Shown piece after piece: positions 6,488 to 8,226 of a DNA stretch of 8,226 nt. Below the pieces are notes generated by a model. The model saw only the letters and a program-made list of their open reading frames with translations, was not told the DNA's origin and made no database searches. The stretch covers positions 1-8,226 of the forward strand of contig CALLYR010000487.1 of NCBI GenBank assembly GCA_937859005.1, in the 5' to 3' direction. The position numbers were made by a program, and so were the translations under genes. The stretch's first letter is position 1. Every line of letters starts with the position of its first letter. This stretch comes from an uncultured Paracoccus sp. GTDB taxonomy: Bacteria > Pseudomonadota > Alphaproteobacteria > Rhodobacterales > Rhodobacteraceae.

Positions 6488-6506
6488 ATCTGTGAATTCC
6501 ATTCAT
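6488..6506. promoter_or_regulatory. Putative operator upstream of the Rieske oxygenase gene
   Basis: TGAATTCCATTCA at 6493-6505 is a perfect 5-bp inverted repeat (TGAAT/ATTCA) around a 3-bp centre, again of the form T-N11-A. With its flanks it matches the dctP-side element at 15 of 21 positions, including ATCTGTGA and TCAT at the same spacing. It lies about 100 bp before the oxygenase start. A LysR-type regulator, likely the one encoded at 1812-2798, is the inferred ligand. No convincing -35/-10 pair was found downstream of it. Confidence 0.5.
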
Positions 6507-6606
6507 CGCAGCTTGAGAAGCCCTTGGTTCCTTGCGGGCGGGCGGACCGGTATCACGGGATCAGTCGCGGCACGCATCCGGTGCCGCCCGCCAGCAGGAG
6601 ACGCAG

Positions 6607-7824
6607 ATGAACAAGGCCGCCCTGAAATCCCCCATCGCCATCAGTGAATTCGACAGCAGCACCCTGGAAGCCGATCAGGTCGTCGCCCTGCCGGCCGCGG
6701 TCTTTTCGACCGTCGAATTCTTCGATTTCGAAATGAATGCCGTCTGGGGCCACGAATGGTTCTGCGTCGGCCGGGCGAACGACATCCCGAAGCCGGGCGA
6801 TTACTATACCATCCGCGTCGGGAAAGACCCGCTGATCGTGCTGCGCAACCGCGACGGCGAGGTCCGCGTGATGGCCAATGTGTGCCAGCACCGCGGCATG
6901 ATCGTGGCCGAGGGGCAGGGCAACCTGCGCCGCCTGCGCTGTCCGCTGCACGCCTGGACCTATGACCTGAACGGCCAGCTGATCGCGGCCCCCGGCATTT
7001 CGGACAATCCCGAATCCAGGGTCGACCTGTCGGAAATCTGCCTGCCCAAGATGCGCACGGAGGTCTGGGAAGGCTTCATCTTCATCACCTTCGACGAAAC
7101 CCTGGCGCCCGTCTCCGAACGGCTGGGCAAGCTGAGCGAACAGCTTTGCAACTATGGCATGGCGTCCCTGCGCGCCCCCGATCCGCTGCAGTTCGAGGCG
7201 TTCGACTGGAACTGGAAGATCTTCAACGACGAATGCTATCACTGCATGTTCCTTCACTCCTCGTCCTGGGGTGACATGTACGAGCTGAACCGCGGCACGA
7301 CCCTGGACGAAGCCGTCGAGTTCAACGACCTGGCGCGGGGCGTCGTCTCCTATAACCTGTGCAGTCCGCACAAGGATGCCGCGCCCACCCATACCAGGTC
7401 GGTGCTGCAGCCGGCCATCGCGACCCTGACCGATCAGGAGCGCACGCAGCTTTCCTATGTCACCGTGGCGCCCAACCTGCTGATCGTGGCGATGCCGGAC
7501 AAGGTGAAGTATTTCCTGTGGCTGCCGGTCGCGGCGCAGAAATCGCTTTACGGCGTGGGCTGGATGTATCCCGAAAGCACGCTGGCGCGCGACGACTTCC
7601 GCGCGAACTATGACCGCGAGATCAAGGATCTGGGCCCCGTCATGGAAGAGGATCTCCATGCCTGGCGCAGCTGCCAGATCGGCTACAACTCGAACTTCGC
7701 CGCCCGCGGCCCGCTTGCCGCCGAGGAAGAGGTCATCAAGCGCCTGCAGACCTGGCTGGTCAGCAAGTACCGCGCCGAGGACCAGCGCGCGAGGGGCGCC
7801 GTTCGCGCGGTCGCGGCCGAATGA
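6607..7824 (+). CDS. Rieske non-heme iron oxygenase, alpha subunit
   Basis: ATG 6607 follows AGGAG at 6596-6600 by six bases and gives 405 residues. The Rieske [2Fe-2S] ligands are Cys93-x-His95 and Cys112-x2-His115 (CQHRGM ... CPLHAWTYD). The catalytic domain has NDECYHCMFLH (207-217), giving iron ligands His212 and His217; Asp349 in EEDLHAW is the likely third. Three residues before His212 lies Glu209, where naphthalene-type dioxygenases have the electron-bridging Asp. Such enzymes insert oxygen into aromatic rings or hydroxylate/demethylate amines and ethers, using electrons from a reductase. The reductase gene follows with a 4-base overlap. No beta subunit is seen in the window, so a homotrimeric alpha enzyme is likely. 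The substrate is unknown; it is presumably the TRAP-imported anion or a product of it. Confidence 0.93.
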   Translation: MNKAALKSPIAISEFDSSTLEADQVVALPAAVFSTVEFFDFEMNAVWGHEWFCVGRANDIPKPGDYYTIRVGKDPLIVLRNRDGEVRVMANVCQHRGMIVAEGQGNLRRLRCPLHAWTYDLNGQLIAAPGISDNPESRVDLSEICLPKMRTEVWEGFIFITFDETLAPVSERLGKLSEQLCNYGMASLRAPDPLQFEAFDWNWKIFNDECYHCMFLHSSSWGDMYELNRGTTLDEAVEFNDLARGVVSYNLCSPHKDAAPTHTRSVLQPAIATLTDQERTQLSYVTVAPNLLIVAMPDKVKYFLWLPVAAQKSLYGVGWMYPESTLARDDFRANYDREIKDLGPVMEEDLHAWRSCQIGYNSNFAARGPLAAEEEVIKRLQTWLVSKYRAEDQRARGAVRAVAAE

Positions 7825-8226
7825 TGGAACAGCCGCGCGACATCACCGTCCGCGTCGCCCGCCGCGATGTCCTGGCCGAGGGCATCGTGGGGCTGACGCT
7901 GGAGGCGGCCAATGGCGTGGCCCTGCCCGGCTGGACGCCGGGGGCGCATATCGACCTGAAGCTGCCGGTGCGGGACGCCGAAGGGATGCCGCTGATCCGC
8001 CAGTATTCGCTGTGCGGCAGCCTTGGCGACGGCGGCAGCTATCGCGTGGGCGTCCTGCGCGAGGCGGCGGGGCGGGGCGGGTCGGCCTTTGTCCACGAGG
8101 CCCTGAAGGAAGGGGACGTGCTGGCCATCTCGGCGCCGCGCAATCACTTTCCGTTCGAGGCGGGGCCGAGGACGCTGTTCATCGCGGGCGGCATCGGCAT
8201 CACCCCGATCCTGCCGATGGTGCGGC
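7821..8226 (+). CDS. Flavin-dependent oxygenase reductase (VanB/phthalate dioxygenase reductase type), partial
   Basis: The start ATG 7821 overlaps the oxygenase stop (ATGA); a second in-frame ATG lies at 7824. The frame stays open for 135 residues to the window edge. It shows a flavin-binding RQYSLCG (60-66), the second flavin contact region around GRGGSAF (84-90), and the NAD-binding GGIGITPILPM (123-133). These are in the order of the ferredoxin-NADP reductase-like half of phthalate dioxygenase reductase and VanB. Members usually end in a plant-type [2Fe-2S] domain, which here would lie outside the window. It should pass electrons from NAD(P)H to the Rieske centre of the upstream oxygenase. 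Tight coupling supports an obligate two-component system. Confidence 0.93.
   Translation, partial: MMEQPRDITVRVARRDVLAEGIVGLTLEAANGVALPGWTPGAHIDLKLPVRDAEGMPLIRQYSLCGSLGDGGSYRVGVLREAAGRGGSAFVHEALKEGDVLAISAPRNHFPFEAGPRTLFIAGGIGITPILPMVR

Noticed and set aside
6532..6606. An earlier start for the Rieske oxygenase
   Set aside because: The added 25 residues are not family-like, and ATG 6607 has AGGAG at normal spacing.

Overview
The window is GC-rich and reads as alphaproteobacterial, most likely from the Rhodobacteraceae (Paracoccus or Rhodobacter-like). This is judged from codon usage, the style of the TRAP transporter genes and the LysR regulator, not from any marker gene. The left edge holds the 3' end of a gene whose product resembles the C-terminus of a ParB/RepB partition protein. 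It is followed by two copies of a 40-bp tandem repeat, each ending in the same perfect 16-bp palindrome. This looks like a plasmid partition locus (parS-type centromere), so the window is probably on a plasmid or chromid.

Layout. (1) 1-230: partition-protein tail and the duplicated parS-like element. (2) 231-804: no intact gene; it carries a short decayed relic resembling an IS110-family transposase on the minus strand, then an AT-richer stretch. (3) 805-1815: a chimeric pseudogene. The N-terminal part of a transketolase N-subunit is joined in frame to the C-terminal ~58% of a TRAP large permease (DctM). The joint lies in a 17-bp string that also occurs in the intact dctM further right, and the transketolase part has a premature stop. 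(4) 1812-2798, minus strand: a LysR-type regulator, convergent with the pseudogene and sharing the CTAG stop tetranucleotide. (5) 3057-6421: a tight four-gene operon, dctP-dctQ-dctM plus a glyoxalase-fold (VOC) gene, closed by a strong hairpin. (6) 6607-8226: a second transcription unit with a Rieske oxygenase alpha subunit and an overlapping flavin reductase cut by the window edge.

Likely joint function: the LysR protein, divergent from dctP, probably controls uptake of an organic anion by the tripartite TRAP transporter. The Rieske oxygenase/reductase pair would then attack it oxidatively, with the VOC protein in an accessory role. A 15-of-21 matching operator-like element with a T-N11-A dyad lies upstream of both dctP and the Rieske gene, which suggests one regulator controls both units. 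The substrate cannot be read from the sequence. The oxygenase has Glu where classical dioxygenases have the bridging Asp, as in the carnitine/betaine-type enzymes.

The left half is a graveyard of genome rearrangement (IS relic, deletion fusion) between the plasmid partition locus and an apparently intact catabolic island.
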